Shown: positions 26,901-39,754, counted from the stretch's first letter. The stretch is DNA of 64,000 bases from Sphaeramia orbicularis (GCF_902148855.1 NC_043957.1:8707158-8771157); one strand, 5' to 3'. A program made the numbers and translations. The notes: generated by a model from the sequence alone, not told the origin.

Positions 26901-27955
26901 TGCTTCATAGCATAATTGTGTAACTTTGCGTAACTTTACTCCCCTGACATTCCTGCTTCATTTTTCATCATTGCTATGACCTGAAAAAATGTGACTAGGC
27001 AGTTATGCTATGAGGCTAAGGATATGGTTTATTCTTCAGACTCTGTTCTTCAGCATATTCAGTTTAATGTAAAACAAGTGGTTCCAGGCACAACAAACCA
27101 CACCCCTTGCATGTATTGTAGCTTATTTTGGCGTCAATCCAGCTGATGTCATCATGTCTATGCGTGTGCTGATGTCAGCAAATCAGTGGCCTCTATATAT
27201 GTGCTGAGTTTGAAATAAATTGAAACAAAATTGATGTTTTTTATAGACATGTGAAGTTTTGTCCATTATAAATAAATAGGAGAAATAAAATATTTTTAAA
27301 AATTCATAAAAAATTGGAAGTTTGACCTACTTTTCCCAAAATGTAATGACATCTATTCTTGGTCAATGTCAATCTATAAACCCAATTTGGTTTGAATTCA
27401 ACCACTAGTTTTGCTGCTAGAGTGCTAACAGAGACACAAAGAAACAAACAAACCAAATCAAAATCAATACTCCTTGCCTCCCCTTTAGGGGTAATAATGG
27501 ATTCTATATTAAAACAAAAAATCTCTACATGCATTTGAACAGGTTTGTTTCAGTCACACCACTGTCACAATGTGCCTACTGTGTTAAAACAGATGAGATT
27601 AAAATAAAGCAGCAGTGATTAACATTGAAGAACAGGACAGTAGATGTTCAACAGTTGTCAGTCCACACATGCACAGCACAAACTAAACTGTTCGTTATAC
27701 TTTCTGTGGTTCATCCTGTTGTTTCCGGTGATATTCATGTATTAGCTCACCTTTGGTCTTGTCACAAATAAAAGGATCACATCCCCATCTGTCTTCATCT
27801 TTTCTTTTCCTGCGTTGTATTTCCTGCAGGTGTCCGACGACCCTCTGGACTCCCAGGGTAAAGGGCTGTACCGCTCCCAGCTGTCACTCAGACACAGTGA
27901 TGACATCATGAGGTCCAGCGACTCTGGAGCGTTTTCTCTTGAACATTACATGTAA
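17961..27955 (+). CDS. p2rx3: P2X purinoceptor 3, complete 12-exon gene
   Basis: P2X3 is an ATP-gated cation channel, trimeric in the plasma membrane, best known in sensory neurons. Exons: 17961-18082, 19426-19561, 20304-20375, 21311-21374, 21467-21560, 21650-21727, 21819-21960, 22873-23009, 23620-23713, 26010-26075, 26247-26324, 27830-27955. All introns are GT-AG and in phase; 402 aa (human 397). The N-terminus [20 protein letters not shown], the TxK motif TTK and the end [13 protein letters not shown] are P2X3-specific. TM1 is near residues 22-45 and TM2 near 322-344. All ten ectodomain cysteines are present, plus an extra one in [23 protein letters not shown] and the TLVKAY lysine of the ATP site are kept, but the second lysine of TKVKG is Asn here. 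The YKAKK trafficking motif follows TM2. Confidence 0.96.
18320..18635 (-). mobile_element. TTAA family 1, copy D, reversed and truncated
   Basis: Starts TTAACCCACAAAGATCCAGT, which is the reverse complement of the family's right end. The body follows in reverse as far as CCATGGGTTTTACTGGTG and is then replaced by another repeat. In p2rx3 intron 1. Confidence 0.75.
18660..18760 (+). repeat. LINE 3' tail with (TCCTA)n end
   Basis: CCTGCACCATGAGGGCAGTG, then GCATGACATGTTTGTGTAATGG and CAATAAAGATGCA, followed by TCCTA repeated about four times. The terminal short repeat suggests a LINE 3' end; family not determined. It abuts truncated copy D. Confidence 0.5.
19128..19412 (+). mobile_element. 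tRNA-derived SINE in p2rx3 intron 1
   Basis: The tRNA-like head GGTAGAGCGGGTCGTCC with box B-like GGCAGTTCAAATCCC is followed by TGTGTATGAATGTGT-type body text and the tail AAAGCACTATATAAAT. This is a familiar fish SINE layout (tRNA head plus L2-like tail). It ends 13 bases before exon 2 of p2rx3, close to the acceptor. Confidence 0.75.
20400..21100. other. p2rx3 intron 3, unassigned sequence
   Basis: No exon between 20376 and 21310. The block at about 20500-20830 is less AT-rich than its surroundings and could be a dispersed repeat, but I could not identify termini. GCTGGGTTTCCATTACAG at about 21075 resembles the end of a common fish inverted-repeat element. Confidence 0.35.
21994..22057 (+). 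other. near-perfect 23-bp inverted repeat (hairpin) in p2rx3 intron 7
   Basis: Left arm ATCAGGTCTATAGGGAGT plus AATAT (21994-22016) pairs with ATATTACTCCCCAGAGAC plus CTGAT (22035-22057) at 21 of 23 positions, with an 18-base loop. It begins 34 bases after the exon 7 donor. It may be the core of a tiny inverted-repeat element or an RNA hairpin; no second copy was noticed in the window. Confidence 0.8.
22194..22382 (+). mobile_element. TTAA family 1, copy E, left half only
   Basis: TTAACCCATAAAGACCCAAA and the first about 190 bases of the element, stopping at GGCTCCGTAGTTACTGTGG. In p2rx3 intron 7. Confidence 0.75.
23435..23560 (-). repeat. LINE 3'-tail repeat (L2-like), antisense
   Basis: Reverse complement of the unit at 16428-16560: CAAATCAAATCAAATGTATT, then TATAGCG and ACAAAAGTTATCTCATGACA. 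It lies about 60 bases before p2rx3 exon 9. Confidence 0.7.
24673..24905 (+). mobile_element. Tc1/mariner-like MITE nested in the hAT element
   Basis: 233 bases flanked by TA on both sides (24671-24672, 24906-24907). The inverted termini are CAGGGTATACCATAAGTCTC and GAGACTTAAGGGACACCCTG, continuing inward through CATACATAGGA, about 30 bases in all. No coding capacity. Confidence 0.85.
25147..25255 (-). repeat. LINE 3'-tail repeat, antisense
   Basis: TTTATTTAACCTTTATTTAACC, then CCCATTGAGATTAAGAACCTC and TTTCAAGGG. It is the reverse of the tail type seen near 3078-3145. It sits inside the hAT-like element. Confidence 0.6.
27055..27495 (-). mobile_element. unclassified dispersed repeat R, uninterrupted copy
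   Basis: Reverse-oriented copy of the repeat at 11385-12945, without the two insertions found there. It runs from AAGTGGTTCCAGGCACAAC to TCCTTGCCTCCCC. In p2rx3 intron 11. It serves as the empty-site reference for the family-2 TTAA element. Confidence 0.75.
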
Positions 27956-28172
27956 AGAATGCACCAGCCGATCACTGAAGAGGAGGATAGAGCGTATTCA
28001 CTGAAATGTTGTGATAGCTGGCTTTAATAGCTCAGGTCACCTGTATAATGTCTTTAAATGCATGAATGTATTTGCATGTGGAGAATCTAGACCTAAAAAA
28101 AAAAAAAGAGGTTAATGTCCAAGCCTAAGTCTTTGCATTTTGTGATGAATCCACTTGAATGCACCACAGCTG

Positions 28173-28173
28173 C

Positions 28174-28231
<58 letters not shown>

Positions 28232-28260
28232 TAAAAATAATAATAATAATAATAATATCA
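28173..28260. repeat. (AAT)n microsatellite
   Basis: About 28 AAT units with a few interruptions, some 220 bases after the p2rx3 stop codon, possibly within its 3' UTR. The leucine-rich small frame across it is an artefact. Confidence 0.95.
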
Positions 28261-28394
28261 GTAAATAAGGAGGATTTTTAGTCTGTGAGTTAGTCTGTGC
28301 AAGTAAACAAAGTAAATAAGAGTGAGGTAGAGCAAAGTGTTTCAGAAGTATCATAACAAGACTGAGGGAGTTTGGAATGGAGACGTAGAAGATA

Positions 28395-29000
28395 AACCCA
28401 AACATAAGTATTCAAACTAAAGATGAAATAAAAATCCTCAGAATCACATTTGGAAATAACTGTGGTGAAAGAAACTGGGACCAAAAACTGACTCAGATCA
28501 AGGAAGAGGTTAACAGATAGCATAACAAGAATACAAATGATAAAACTAGACTCAACATTGTAAAAACCTTTGTCCTTTCCAAACTCCTCTTCTTGGCTAA
28601 CATCTTTCCTCCAACTGAGAAAACGATAAATCAACTGAGGTCTGGGGTACCACCAGAGAACATTATTAAAGTACGGGTATTTGGTGGACTTGGATTTGTA
28701 GACCACGGCCTCAAACTAAAAATAACTTTTGTTAAGAAGGTTTCTATGGGTATTTCAAGAAAAGCTCTTTGGATTGATGACCTGTTAAACTGGGAAAAAA
28801 AAAGGGTAGGACAAGGAAAGGTTCATACGATAAAATCATAGGCTACAGGGTGACTTCAAGGAACAATATGCATTTGTAAAGATTGGCTGGGTGAAAGGGA
28901 TTTACAAATGTTTAAGTAGTTTTAACTGTGGGGGATTTGTTAAGTATAAACATATGAATGAATTGTTAAAATTATCCAAAATAAATCAACCTCAGAGAAC
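28395..29000 (+). mobile_element. decayed internal fragment of the Tx1-like LINE
   Basis: Plus-strand translation gives TKDEIKIL, GNNCGERNWDQKL, LSKLLFLANIFPPTEKT and ISRKALWIDDLLNWEKK in shifting frames. These correspond to the C-terminal half of the ORF at 47000-49312. It has stops and frame changes and lacks both ends. Same family, older insertion. Confidence 0.85.
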
Positions 29001-29330
29001 TACAGAGACATCTGTTGGCTCATCTCTGTGGCCAGGCATTGTTTTCCTGGAGCTGGACGGTGGTTCATATGTTATGTGGAGACAAGAGGGCGCCTAAATA
29101 TTATATGCATGTGACTGATTTTCTTTGTTTCAGATAAGAGCTGACTTTTCCCTGTATTACAATGAGAAAGACTTAAACATTCACCCTGTGCCATGGAACA
29201 AATGCTCTGGTTTGATAACAGTATAACCCTGTGTCAACAATAAACACATTGAATAGTTCAAACTGACTGAAAATCCGCTGGTTCTTCATCTGGTATTTAA
29301 TGTTGATGTTAATGGATGAAGAATCAATAA

Positions 29331-29582
29331 ACTGAACTCCACTAATCTGTGCTCTAAATGTGTTTGGTGTTGAGGAAACAGCTTTGGTTTTATCAAATAT
29401 GTACATCATAGATGAGGTTTCAGACTTTTAGATTATTAAAAAATAGTGGAAAAAGGCATTTGCACATTAGAAAGCATCAGTGGAAATAAATAATAAAAGC
29501 AGTAGCAAAAACAAATATATAGCTAACATACACAATATACATAGTTTAATACTATTACTGTTGCTGCTACTACTACTACTAC

Positions 29583-29642
<60 letters not shown>

Positions 29643-30480
29643 GTATTATTCTTACATCAGTATGACAACTAAACTACCAACAACAATCAAATATTGTTCA
29701 CTGGAATAAACATAAAACATTCCACCACAAAACTGCAGTCCCACTGAGAAGAGATACAGCAAATGTCTAACAGTCTGTCTCATATACCTTATTGCACAAA
29801 AACTGTATCATTGTTATTAATTTGTTAGACACAGATGAGTGTTATTTTCATGTTTTTGCTCCATGTAGTCATTAAAAAAGTTCTCTACAAAAGAATGATG
29901 CCAGTCCATCTGCACAGACCTGATCTGAAAAGAAAATAATAATAGACATAAAAAATATTAGTGGAAAAACAGGTATTTGGCGTAATAAAAACTACTAGTG
30001 TAAATAAAATAAAGTAGTAATAATAAACAGTAATAAAATAATTATGTTTTTTTTATTATTATTATTATTATTACAGCAGTAAGAAAACTAAATTACCAAC
30101 AACAAACAAATATCACACACTGGAACAATCAATAAACATAAACATCATCCCACCACAGACCTGCACAGTCCCACTGAGCACAGATCCAGCAAATGTCTAA
30201 TACTCAGTCTGTCTGATCTCATCATCATAAGGGATTTTTTTTGCAGCAAAATCATATTGTTATTAATTTGTTAGACACATATGAGTGTTATTTTCATTTT
30301 TTTGCTCCATGTAGTCATTAAAAAAGTTCTCTACAAAACAATGATGCCAGTCCATCTGCACAGACCTGATCTGAACTGCACTAATCTGCTGTAAATCTGT
30401 GTGTTTGGTGTTGACAAAACAGCTTCAGTTTCATTCAGTGTGTTCATCATAGACACAGTTTCAGACTTTGACATTCTTAA
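29331..30480 (+). repeat. diverged tandem duplication upstream of H1
   Basis: Two head-to-tail copies of a roughly 0.45-0.5 kb unit: GTCATTAAAAAAGTTCTCTAC and ATGATGCCAGTCCATCTGCA occur at about 29868 and again at about 30316. Flanking words (ACTAATCTG, TGTTTGGTGTTGA) recur at 29340 and 30378. It contains (ACT)n/(ATA)n and (ATT)n runs. Only the second copy is carried into the right-hand H1 arm. Confidence 0.7.
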
Positions 30481-30753
30481 CAGGAATGTTGAGCAAGTGC
30501 ACCGCAGCTTTGGTGGAGTTTGGATTCATGTGAAATCCTTTTATGAGGGAAAGAAGGGTGAAAATCCGTTGTTGGGGGTTGTCCGTCCCGGTGGATGTGT
30601 GAGGTTTGGAGTGTGTTCAGACTAAAGCCACAGATCCTCACAGGTCTACATGACTGGAACATGAAGAGACAAAGGTCCGCTATGGGCTCCGTTCACTCTC
30701 ATCCTCCAGTCCTTCACCTGCAGCTGTTTTCTTGGCTTTTATGTGTGAAGAGA

Positions 30754-30760
30754 AAACACA
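30754..30760 (+). promoter_or_regulatory. H1-specific AC box (AAACACA)
   Basis: AAACACA, the element characteristic of replication-dependent H1 promoters, lies 155 bases upstream of the H1 start codon. It is conserved in the other arm at 43079-43085 on the minus strand. Confidence 0.7.
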
Positions 30761-30908
30761 AGGATCGCAGCATTCAGAGCGGAGCGAGGACGCACAGGCC
30801 GAGTTGAGTCTTCACGGTTCTCATGGTGTGTTTAAGGCCGTCCGGTGCTCTGAGCTCCTCTTCAGTCTAGTCAGACACTTGTGTGACCGCACATCCCGAA
30901 CTCCAACT

Positions 30909-31529
30909 ATGGCAGAAGTAGCTCCAGCTCCCGCCGCGGCTCCGGCCAAGCCCGCCAAGAAGAAGGCGTCCAAACCCGCCAAGAAGGCCGGACCCAGTGT
31001 GGGGGACCTGATCCTCAAAGCCGTGTCCGCCTCCAAGGAGCGGAGCGGCGTGTCTCTGGCCGCCCTGAAGAAGGCTCTGGCCGCCGGAGGATACGATGTG
31101 GACAAGAACAAGGTCCGGGTCAAGACCGCGGTCAAGAAACTGGTCCTGAAGGGGGCTCTGGTCCAGACCAAGGGGACCGGGGCCTCCGGCTCGTTCAAGA
31201 TGAGCAAGAAGACCGAGGCCAAGAAGCCCGCAAAGAAAGCCGCTCCTAAAGCCAAGAAGGCCGGCGCCAAGAAACCCGCAGCCGCCAAGAAGCCCAAGAA
31301 GGCGGCGGCGGCCAAGAAGGCCCCAGCCGCCAAGAAGGCTCCGAAGAAGGCCAAGAAGCCCGCAGCGGCGGCCAAGAAGGCGGCCAAGAGCCCCAAGAAG
31401 GCGGGGAAGAGCCCCAAGAAGGCGGCCAAAAAGGCCCCCGCAGCCAAGAAAGCCCCCGCAAAGAAGGCAGCCAAGCCCAAAGCAGCCAAGAAGAGCCCAG
31501 CAAAGAAGGCAGCCCCGAAAAAGAAGTAA
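30909..31529 (+). CDS. linker histone H1 (copy 1)
   Basis: H1 binds the nucleosome dyad and linker DNA and compacts chromatin. Single exon, 206 aa. The start [19 protein letters not shown] was chosen because upstream Met codons in the same frame give a non-histone leader. The globular winged-helix domain is about residues 37-110 ([19 protein letters not shown], ending near SFKMSK). A lysine/alanine/proline-rich tail with SPKK repeats follows. A 3' stem-loop starts 36 bases after the stop. Differs from copy 2 at only two residues (K for R near residue 16, and G for A in the SPKK repeats). Confidence 0.97.
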   Translation: MAEVAPAPAAAPAKPAKKKASKPAKKAGPSVGDLILKAVSASKERSGVSLAALKKALAAGGYDVDKNKVRVKTAVKKLVLKGALVQTKGTGASGSFKMSKKTEAKKPAKKAAPKAKKAGAKKPAAAKKPKKAAAAKKAPAAKKAPKKAKKPAAAAKKAAKSPKKAGKSPKKAAKKAPAAKKAPAKKAAKPKAAKKSPAKKAAPKKK

Positions 31530-31565
31530 AGAGGCCCAGCCTGAGACTGAACCACACTGAGCAAA

Positions 31566-31581
31566 GGCTCTTTTAAGAGCC
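31566..31581 (+). terminator. histone 3' stem-loop, H1 copy 1
   Basis: GGCTCTTTTAAGAGCC, a 6-bp stem with a 4-base loop, the SLBP-binding signal of replication-dependent histone mRNA. The purine stretch TAGAAAGACA 15-20 bases later fits the U7 snRNA target. Confidence 0.95.
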
Positions 31582-31667
31582 CCCACCACCACTAGAAAGA
31601 CACACTTCCTCCTTGGAAATATGTGTTTATTTAGAATGAGTTTCACCTTTAATGGTGGAAATCACAA

Positions 31668-33290
31668 TTGCAGGGTTTCAGTTCATCATTCATAAAATAA
31701 TATATTTTAGATATAGGGAATATGGTTTCATTTTTTTGTTGTATTCACACTGAATTTTCCAAGTGGGAAAAAGTTAATGAATTAACCCCTTCATTTTTGC
31801 TGAAGGTACCAGGCTGAGATGACATTTTCAGTCATTTTATCGGTTAGTCCTTAAACACTGGACTGACTTCACCCAGACTGAGGTTCATGTAGGTGCTTGA
31901 ATTTTAGTTTCAGTGTTTGCATTTATAACTGATCATGTCATTCATTATTTTTCTTTTAATATTACCTCTGCCAGCTTAGATGCCAGGCCAAAGCTACTTA
32001 CAGAGGTGATATAGATGTTGAAAAATAAAACTTTATGTCATTAAAGGAAGTTAGCTGGTGCTCTCAGGTAGACTCCAGGTACATTCTTATTGTAATCTTT
32101 GGCCAAGTGGCTTCACTTTTGTGGATAAAACTTTGTGTTCTCCTTTCATTTCTAAACTTTTTTAGGAGACATCATCGTAGATGTTTATAGCATAACCCAG
32201 CCCACATGTACAAGTGGGCCCCATATGGGTTGCAAAGGGGCCACATGAGTATCAAGTGGGCATGGGGTGGAACTGGATATGATCTCTTGGGTCCCATATA
32301 GTTCATTCAACTCCACACTTCCTCCTTGTAAATATGTATATTTATTTAAAATAAGTTTCACATTAAATGGTGTAAATCACAAGTGCGGACTCCCTTCCTC
32401 TGGACACATAGTTACTGTGTTAATTAAGCCACAGTTGAATTACACAAGTTTGGACTAGTTTGTAAATAGATCCACATTATTCACATCATTTCTACGGCTG
32501 CGATGCAATAAAACAACCCAGTAGAAAATAAAAGCCACTGGCATTACACATGGACATAAATAATCATGTTTGATATGAGGGACTGGGTTGTAAACTATTC
32601 AACTATGAAACTAATGATATTCATCAAACCACAGATAAAACTATTATTTGAGTTTCATTCAGGTGGTCTTCTGTTTTTAAGATTTATTTAAAGGTAGACC
32701 GCTAGTATTTAGTTCAGAATTCATCTATTATATTTCATAAAATTAACTTATAAAATAGACTTGCAGAAGTTTTTAATATCCTTTAAAAAAAATCTACTGG
32801 CTCTGACTAAAATTTTAAGTTCAGTTTATTTGTATTAAAGCAGTTTCAGCACGGCAGTAGGTACATGTTTTCATACAGTGAGTATATGCAACAAGATAAA
32901 ATAGTAGACATCACCAGGAACACTAATTATTTTTTGTGCAAGTAACAAACAATAAAATACATATATACTGAAGATGGGATGTTGTATTATTGGCCAGTTT
33001 TAGATGGATTACATGTATTTAAGTGTAACGTAACTCTTAACACAATATGTATGATCTGTTACAATGTGACACTCTACTTTATGGAAATATTGTATCGGTA
33101 TAAAGTGTAACGAGTAATATACTTGTACTAGCGAAGATGCCAAAGACAATTTATCCTCAAGTCAGTAACGGGAATGTAGTTTTTTTGCGTTCCAAACGAA
33201 ATCCAAACTAAAATCTTGTGCATGTGTTTAAGGTAATCCTAGTTGTGTAGTTGAATAAGAACAGGAGTTGTGTTCTTTGTCAGTGGGTGT
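31668..33290. other. spacer between H1 and H2A
   Basis: No gene. The part 31668-32317 is present only in the left H1 arm. GTGGGCCCCATATGGG-type text near 32212-32265 is a short GC-richer block, possibly a decayed repeat. Confidence 0.5.
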
Positions 33291-33292
33291 GT

Positions 33293-33308
33293 GGCTCTTA
33301 AAAGAGCC
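33293..33308 (-). terminator. histone 3' stem-loop, H2A
   Basis: GGCTCTTTTAAGAGCC when read on the minus strand, 36 bases beyond the H2A stop codon. Confidence 0.95.
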
Positions 33309-33344
33309 GTTTGGGCTTTTGGATCAGCTGGTCCGTGTGGACTT

Positions 33345-34485
<1,141 letters not shown>

Positions 34486-34510
34486 ACAGGACCCCCCCAG
34501 TAAACACAAC

Positions 34511-34526
34511 GGCTCTTTTAAGAGCC
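34511..34526 (+). terminator. histone 3' stem-loop, H3
   Basis: GGCTCTTTTAAGAGCC, followed after about 15 bases by the purine run ACACAAAGACG, a U7-type downstream element. Confidence 0.95.
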
Positions 34527-37509
34527 CCCACATGGACACAAAGACGTACTTCTTTTGTGATTTCAGATATATTACATCTGTATCTAAACTAGTATCTACA
34601 TAATCCATTTCCATTGAGTAATTCAGCTAGATGCCAAATAATAACTTGTATGTTTGTAGTTTAGTACATTTATATAGTTTTTTTTCTTGCTTAAACCATA
34701 ACACTATTCTACTAAAGCTGAATTTAAAAATCTAATGTTTCTGAAGGACAACAGAGGTATACATTTCTCACATCACTAAAACAACCAATGCCGCAGCACA
34801 ATGAATGCAGTAAATGAATAATCATAGCAGAAGTCTGAGCACAAAACAAACCCTTACACATCCTGTAGGTGTCTTAACGGTTTAATGTAATTGGGTACTA
34901 AATTTATATAAATGCATAATGTTTTCTTTGCTGTAAAGCATGACTTTTAATTTTGATGTTAAGCAGTGGACCTTTGTGTGACAATACATATATTAGAACG
35001 ATTGTGTATATGCAAGTATAAAAGAATAAGACCTTTCTTGAAATATTAAAAACATAGTTCAAAAATAAGTACAGACAATCAAATATACACCCATAATATT
35101 ACTTGCTGTCTACCAACAATGGCATAAGAAGCCAATTATTCCATACTTGACACACTTCAATTAGCTGTAGTGAAGAAACTACTTCACATTCTTGAGGAGA
35201 AAAAAATGTCCAAAAAACATTTCTTGTATAGCTTCATCATCCTTGGGTTTAAAAAAAAAAAAGTGGTTCCCAACCTTTTTATGCTGGTGACCCCATTTTA
35301 ACATCGAAAATTTCTGGTGACCCCATACATTGAAAATGGAGACTTTTATGGCTAAAATTAATTTGCTTTTCATCATGTAATAGTTTGCTATGCTATGTTG
35401 CAAATAAATGTTAATTTTAGTCAACATTTAGTCTATATAATGTATATTATTATGGACGGAGGCAGAAAAGCCAGGTGTAGATTACTGCACAAAGTGACAA
35501 TTTCATTTTCCTTGGTCAGGATATGTACAGTCAGTCCAGCTTGAATTTACAAAGCTGACAATTAACACTGAACAAACAAGAACTCAAAGTATGAATTCTG
35601 AAAGAGCTGCAGCATCTGAAACTGACCACAATGAACATTTGACAGATAAACAGAACCACGGTGCTTCAGTTTCAGCTTCAGAGTTTGTCATGTCTGTTAT
35701 GTTTTGGGATTGTCTCTGTCAACTCACCATATATTTTTTATTTGTAATTTTTTCATTTTTATTTTTTTTATCAATTATTAGAAATTCCAGGCGACCCCAC
35801 ATGGGGCCCCGACCTCAAGGTTGAATAACACTGGATTAAAGAGTCTGATTTGAAAATAATTTGATGCACGCACACTAAGACTGCAAATCATGTTCTATTT
35901 ATGAATAAACATTTGATGGATGTGTGTCTTGTGTTATTGAGGATAGAGTGCTGGGAGAACATGGTATAAGTAGGGCGTGCTTGTGTAAGGGGGTCGGATG
36001 GATTCATAACTTTCCACAGTTTTTGACTGAGACAAGGCAGTGCAGTCTAAACACCTGATTAGACCTCATGAAGCATTTGTTGTTTTGAACATCAATATCA
36101 GGTGATTTTTGTGTAGACCAAAGCAAGGTTTGAAGCAGTGATTTCTACGTATTTTCATGGTTTGAGGCATATATCAATGCGTCAGTGTCTCACAGTTATC
36201 AGGAAGTACCATGTATGTATTTTCATAGCTGGGCTTTACAATGTAATCCTGTAAGAAACTATTGCTTTCCTTTGTGTGTACTTTGCTTTCTTCATTGAAA
36301 GGTTTGACACTTGCAGTAGATAATAATGGTCAATCACATTAAAAATGCCTCTTTTTTTTTTTTTTTTGGTCAAATTTATTTTTTTTACCTTATCACAAAT
36401 AACCTACAGCCTTAAATCATGTCTGTCCACTGAAAACAAAAGGATGTAAGTTTCATGTAACCCTTGGTTCAGAGATAGGAAGATGCCAGCAAAGTGGGCA
36501 AATTCCATCCATGTAGTTATTAATAAATGGTATATAAATTAAGAATGAGTTAACATACAGATATACAGTTTCCTTCATGCAAACCGAAAATACTTTTGGA
36601 AGTCAACAGTCATATTTCTACGACTTACAAATAAAACATTAACATGAATAGAAAAGGCACTACCAAACACATGTAATGACATCCTAGGTAATGATGGTCT
36701 AATGAAGCCTAACCAAACCTTTCCTGCTCAGTGCTTTACCAAAGGGTTCACTACTCGAGGTTTCATTGAAGAAGTGAATACTGCCATCTGCTGTTCAAAT
36801 AAAATATGACAGGCAATTCCATCATTACTACTCGACTTAAAAAGACTGGACATTATGGTCATTAGTCACCTGTACATTCTGCACATTTCATTAATACTGG
36901 ACTCCATTTTGTGTGTGTGTGTGTGTGTCTTGTTTACTTGACTTTTGATATTCTTATTCTTGACTGTTTTTATAACTGATGAGTGTTTTGCAATGACAAG
37001 TTTATTCTTTTCTATTTTGAAATGTAGTAGGAGTGAAATCATGTACTAACTGAATAACTGACACACACGCATACACAATCACCCATGATTTCACCAACGT
37101 CACAAACAGGTGTAAAAGAAAAGTATAATAATAACAGAAAACAGACTACCTCTGTTTAACTTCTCCTGCTGTTTCTATGATTTAAGTTCACTGACAACTC
37201 AGTACAAATGCAGATACAACTCCAGTGCAGCATAAGGTTTGAAACACTCCAGAAAGCAATATGCTGAATGAACCCAGAACATAAGCTGCACAAACTGAGG
37301 CCTGTCATTGGTCACACGGTTGTCATTAGCGACACAAGCCTCTAATCGAGGGTCAACCTGACACACACACCTCAGTTAACTTACACTCATCACTAATCTT
37401 AGAAACATACAGATCCCGCATCTTTTCGTCACATATTTGTTTTTAAAATTATATTCACGTTTTAAATTTTACTTTGTGACTGAAGTGTGTCTTTCTTGAT
37501 TCAGTGGGT
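34527..37509. other. spacer between H3 and H2B
   Basis: Apart from the hAT-like element (35261-35833), a poly(T) tract near 36352-36367 and a short (GT)n near 36912-36930, I see no gene or named repeat. The DNA is AT-rich. Confidence 0.5.
35261..35833 (+). mobile_element. hAT-like nonautonomous element
   Basis: The left end AGTGGTTCCCAACCTTTTT and right end AAGGTTGAATAACACTG form an imperfect inverted repeat. The subterminal GGTGACCCC and GGCGACCCCACATGGGGCCCC are familiar in fish hAT-type elements. No transposase; small frames inside it are not genes. Confidence 0.75.
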
Positions 37510-37525
37510 GGCTCTTAAAAGAGCC
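37510..37525 (-). terminator. histone 3' stem-loop, H2B copy 1
   Basis: GGCTCTTTTAAGAGCC on the minus strand, 29 bases beyond the H2B stop. Confidence 0.95.
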
Positions 37526-37554
37526 TTTGGGTTGGTGTTTAATTCCAGTAGGTT

Positions 37555-38034
<480 letters not shown>

Positions 38035-38072
38035 TCAACTGTTCAGGAGGGTTTCAGTTCCACAGTAACATG

Positions 38073-38463
38073 GTGACAGACTCTTCCAGTTAATCATCTG
38101 CATTGTGTCAGTCAAGCTTTGGAAAATAAAAAGATGCTTAACGATCATTAACCAGAACTTCATAGACAGCAATACAGTGATCAAACAAATACTGACTGAA
38201 TTACACAGAAGACCTTTGGACAAACAGCAGACACTGCCATGGAACACTATAGACTTCTAAGTCAGTCTCACATTTAAAGAAAGGGGAAAAGGAGGAAAAA
38301 AAAAAGAAAACGTATGCATATTTCAAGAATGTGTGCCTTGTTATTGTATATATATGGCTTGATGTAAATTTTAGATTGTCAGGTGTGAATGTATAAACAA
38401 ATGGTTTCCTTTTTTTTCCCTTTTGTGTTCTTTTTCTCATCCTTGTGAACATTGGTAATGTGC

Positions 38464-38548
<85 letters not shown>

Positions 38549-38629
38549 TAAATGTGTATATTAAGTATAGAAGTGTATTTGTGCCTTGTATTAGCTTGTA
38601 AATTTCAATAAAGAATAAAAAAAAAAAGT
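38073..38629 (+). mobile_element. 3' end of the Tx1-like LINE, inserted in H2B upstream DNA
   Basis: GACCTTTGGACAAACAGCAG, CCATGGAACACTATAGACTT and TTTCAATAAAGAATAAAAAA match the 3' end of the LINE at 46718-49308 read in its sense direction. It is 5'-truncated and carries a (TA)n expansion at 38467-38545. The matching position upstream of H2B copy 2 (about 45565) is empty, so it inserted after the duplication or only in this copy. Confidence 0.85.
38467..38545. repeat. (TA)n microsatellite
   Basis: About 39 TA units within the LINE 3' UTR, at the place where the full LINE copy has a short TACATACATATAC run. Confidence 0.95.
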
Positions 38630-39149
38630 AAAGGAGGGAAAACGACCACATGGCGCTCGTGGAGACAAAGGATCGGAGTTTTTCCCTCAGACTGAAGTGA
38701 ACTCTGAACTGAGACCAGTGTGTCATCTCATGAACTAAAAGTTCACGACATGAACGGATGGTCAATAAGCAAATTCAGTCAATTTAAAAAAATAAATTTT
38801 GTCCAGTCACATCAACTAGAAGGTCAAAGAATCAGTTTTCTGCAAATGTTAGAACTTTTCAATGTAAGATATTTAGTTCAGACATAGGGTAAATATATAA
38901 CAAAAGTAAGTAAGTAGTAGTAGTAAAAGTAAGTAGTTACCACACACAGGGTTTATAATGCATTTTTTCAGGCGCATGTATAGTGTGATTTTTTTTTTTT
39001 ACCGTTACATGAAAGGAGGTTTAGTCTTTCATGTAGTGAGTGATCCTTAAGAATTTTTAATTTGTTGATAAAAAATATGGAATGTTTGACCTCCAAATCC
39101 GCAGTGACGTGCTAGAAAGTAATAGGTGAAGGCTTTTATTTGTGCATTC

Positions 39150-39195
<46 letters not shown>
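39150..39195. repeat. (TA)n microsatellite
   Basis: About 22 TA units in the spacer between H2B and H4. Confidence 0.95.
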
Positions 39196-39198
<3 letters not shown>

Positions 39199-39335
39199 AT
39201 ACAAGTCTGTCAGCATTAAAGTATAAGATTGAAATACATCAGATAGTGATTTCCTTTAGTTATACATGAAACATCTGAAATTAACGTTTGTCAGGACTTA
39301 CGCATTAAAGTATCACTCTTTACATTTAAGTGGGT

Positions 39336-39351
39336 GGTCCTTAAAAGGACC
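39336..39351 (-). terminator. histone 3' stem-loop, H4 copy 1 (variant)
   Basis: GGTCCTTTTAAGGACC on the minus strand. Compared with the GGCTCT stem of the other genes, bases 3 and 4 are changed with matching changes on the other side, so the stem still pairs fully. The same variant follows H4 copy 2. Confidence 0.95.
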
Positions 39352-39380
39352 TTTGGTTTGTTGGTAGTCGTATGGGACGT

Positions 39381-39743
<363 letters not shown>

Positions 39744-39754
39744 TTATTTATCCA

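Larger units (their letters stand above)
29929..32636 (+). repeat. left arm of inverted H1 duplication
   Basis: About 2.7 kb matching 41922-43908 in reverse complement at high identity, from AAGAAAATAATAATAGA to CATCAAACCACAGAT. It includes the H1 gene, its promoter and 3' signal. The two arms flank a 9.3 kb core with H2A, H3, H2B and H4. A 61-base segment (31607-31667) recurs at 32318-32380. The right arm lacks the about 0.7 kb between them. Confidence 0.88.

Noticed and set aside
30821-31646. Long minus-strand frames (247-259 codons) opposite H1 copy 1
   Set aside because: They are the reverse reading of lysine/alanine-rich H1 codons and give Leu/Gly/Ala-rich nonsense. The same happens opposite copy 2.
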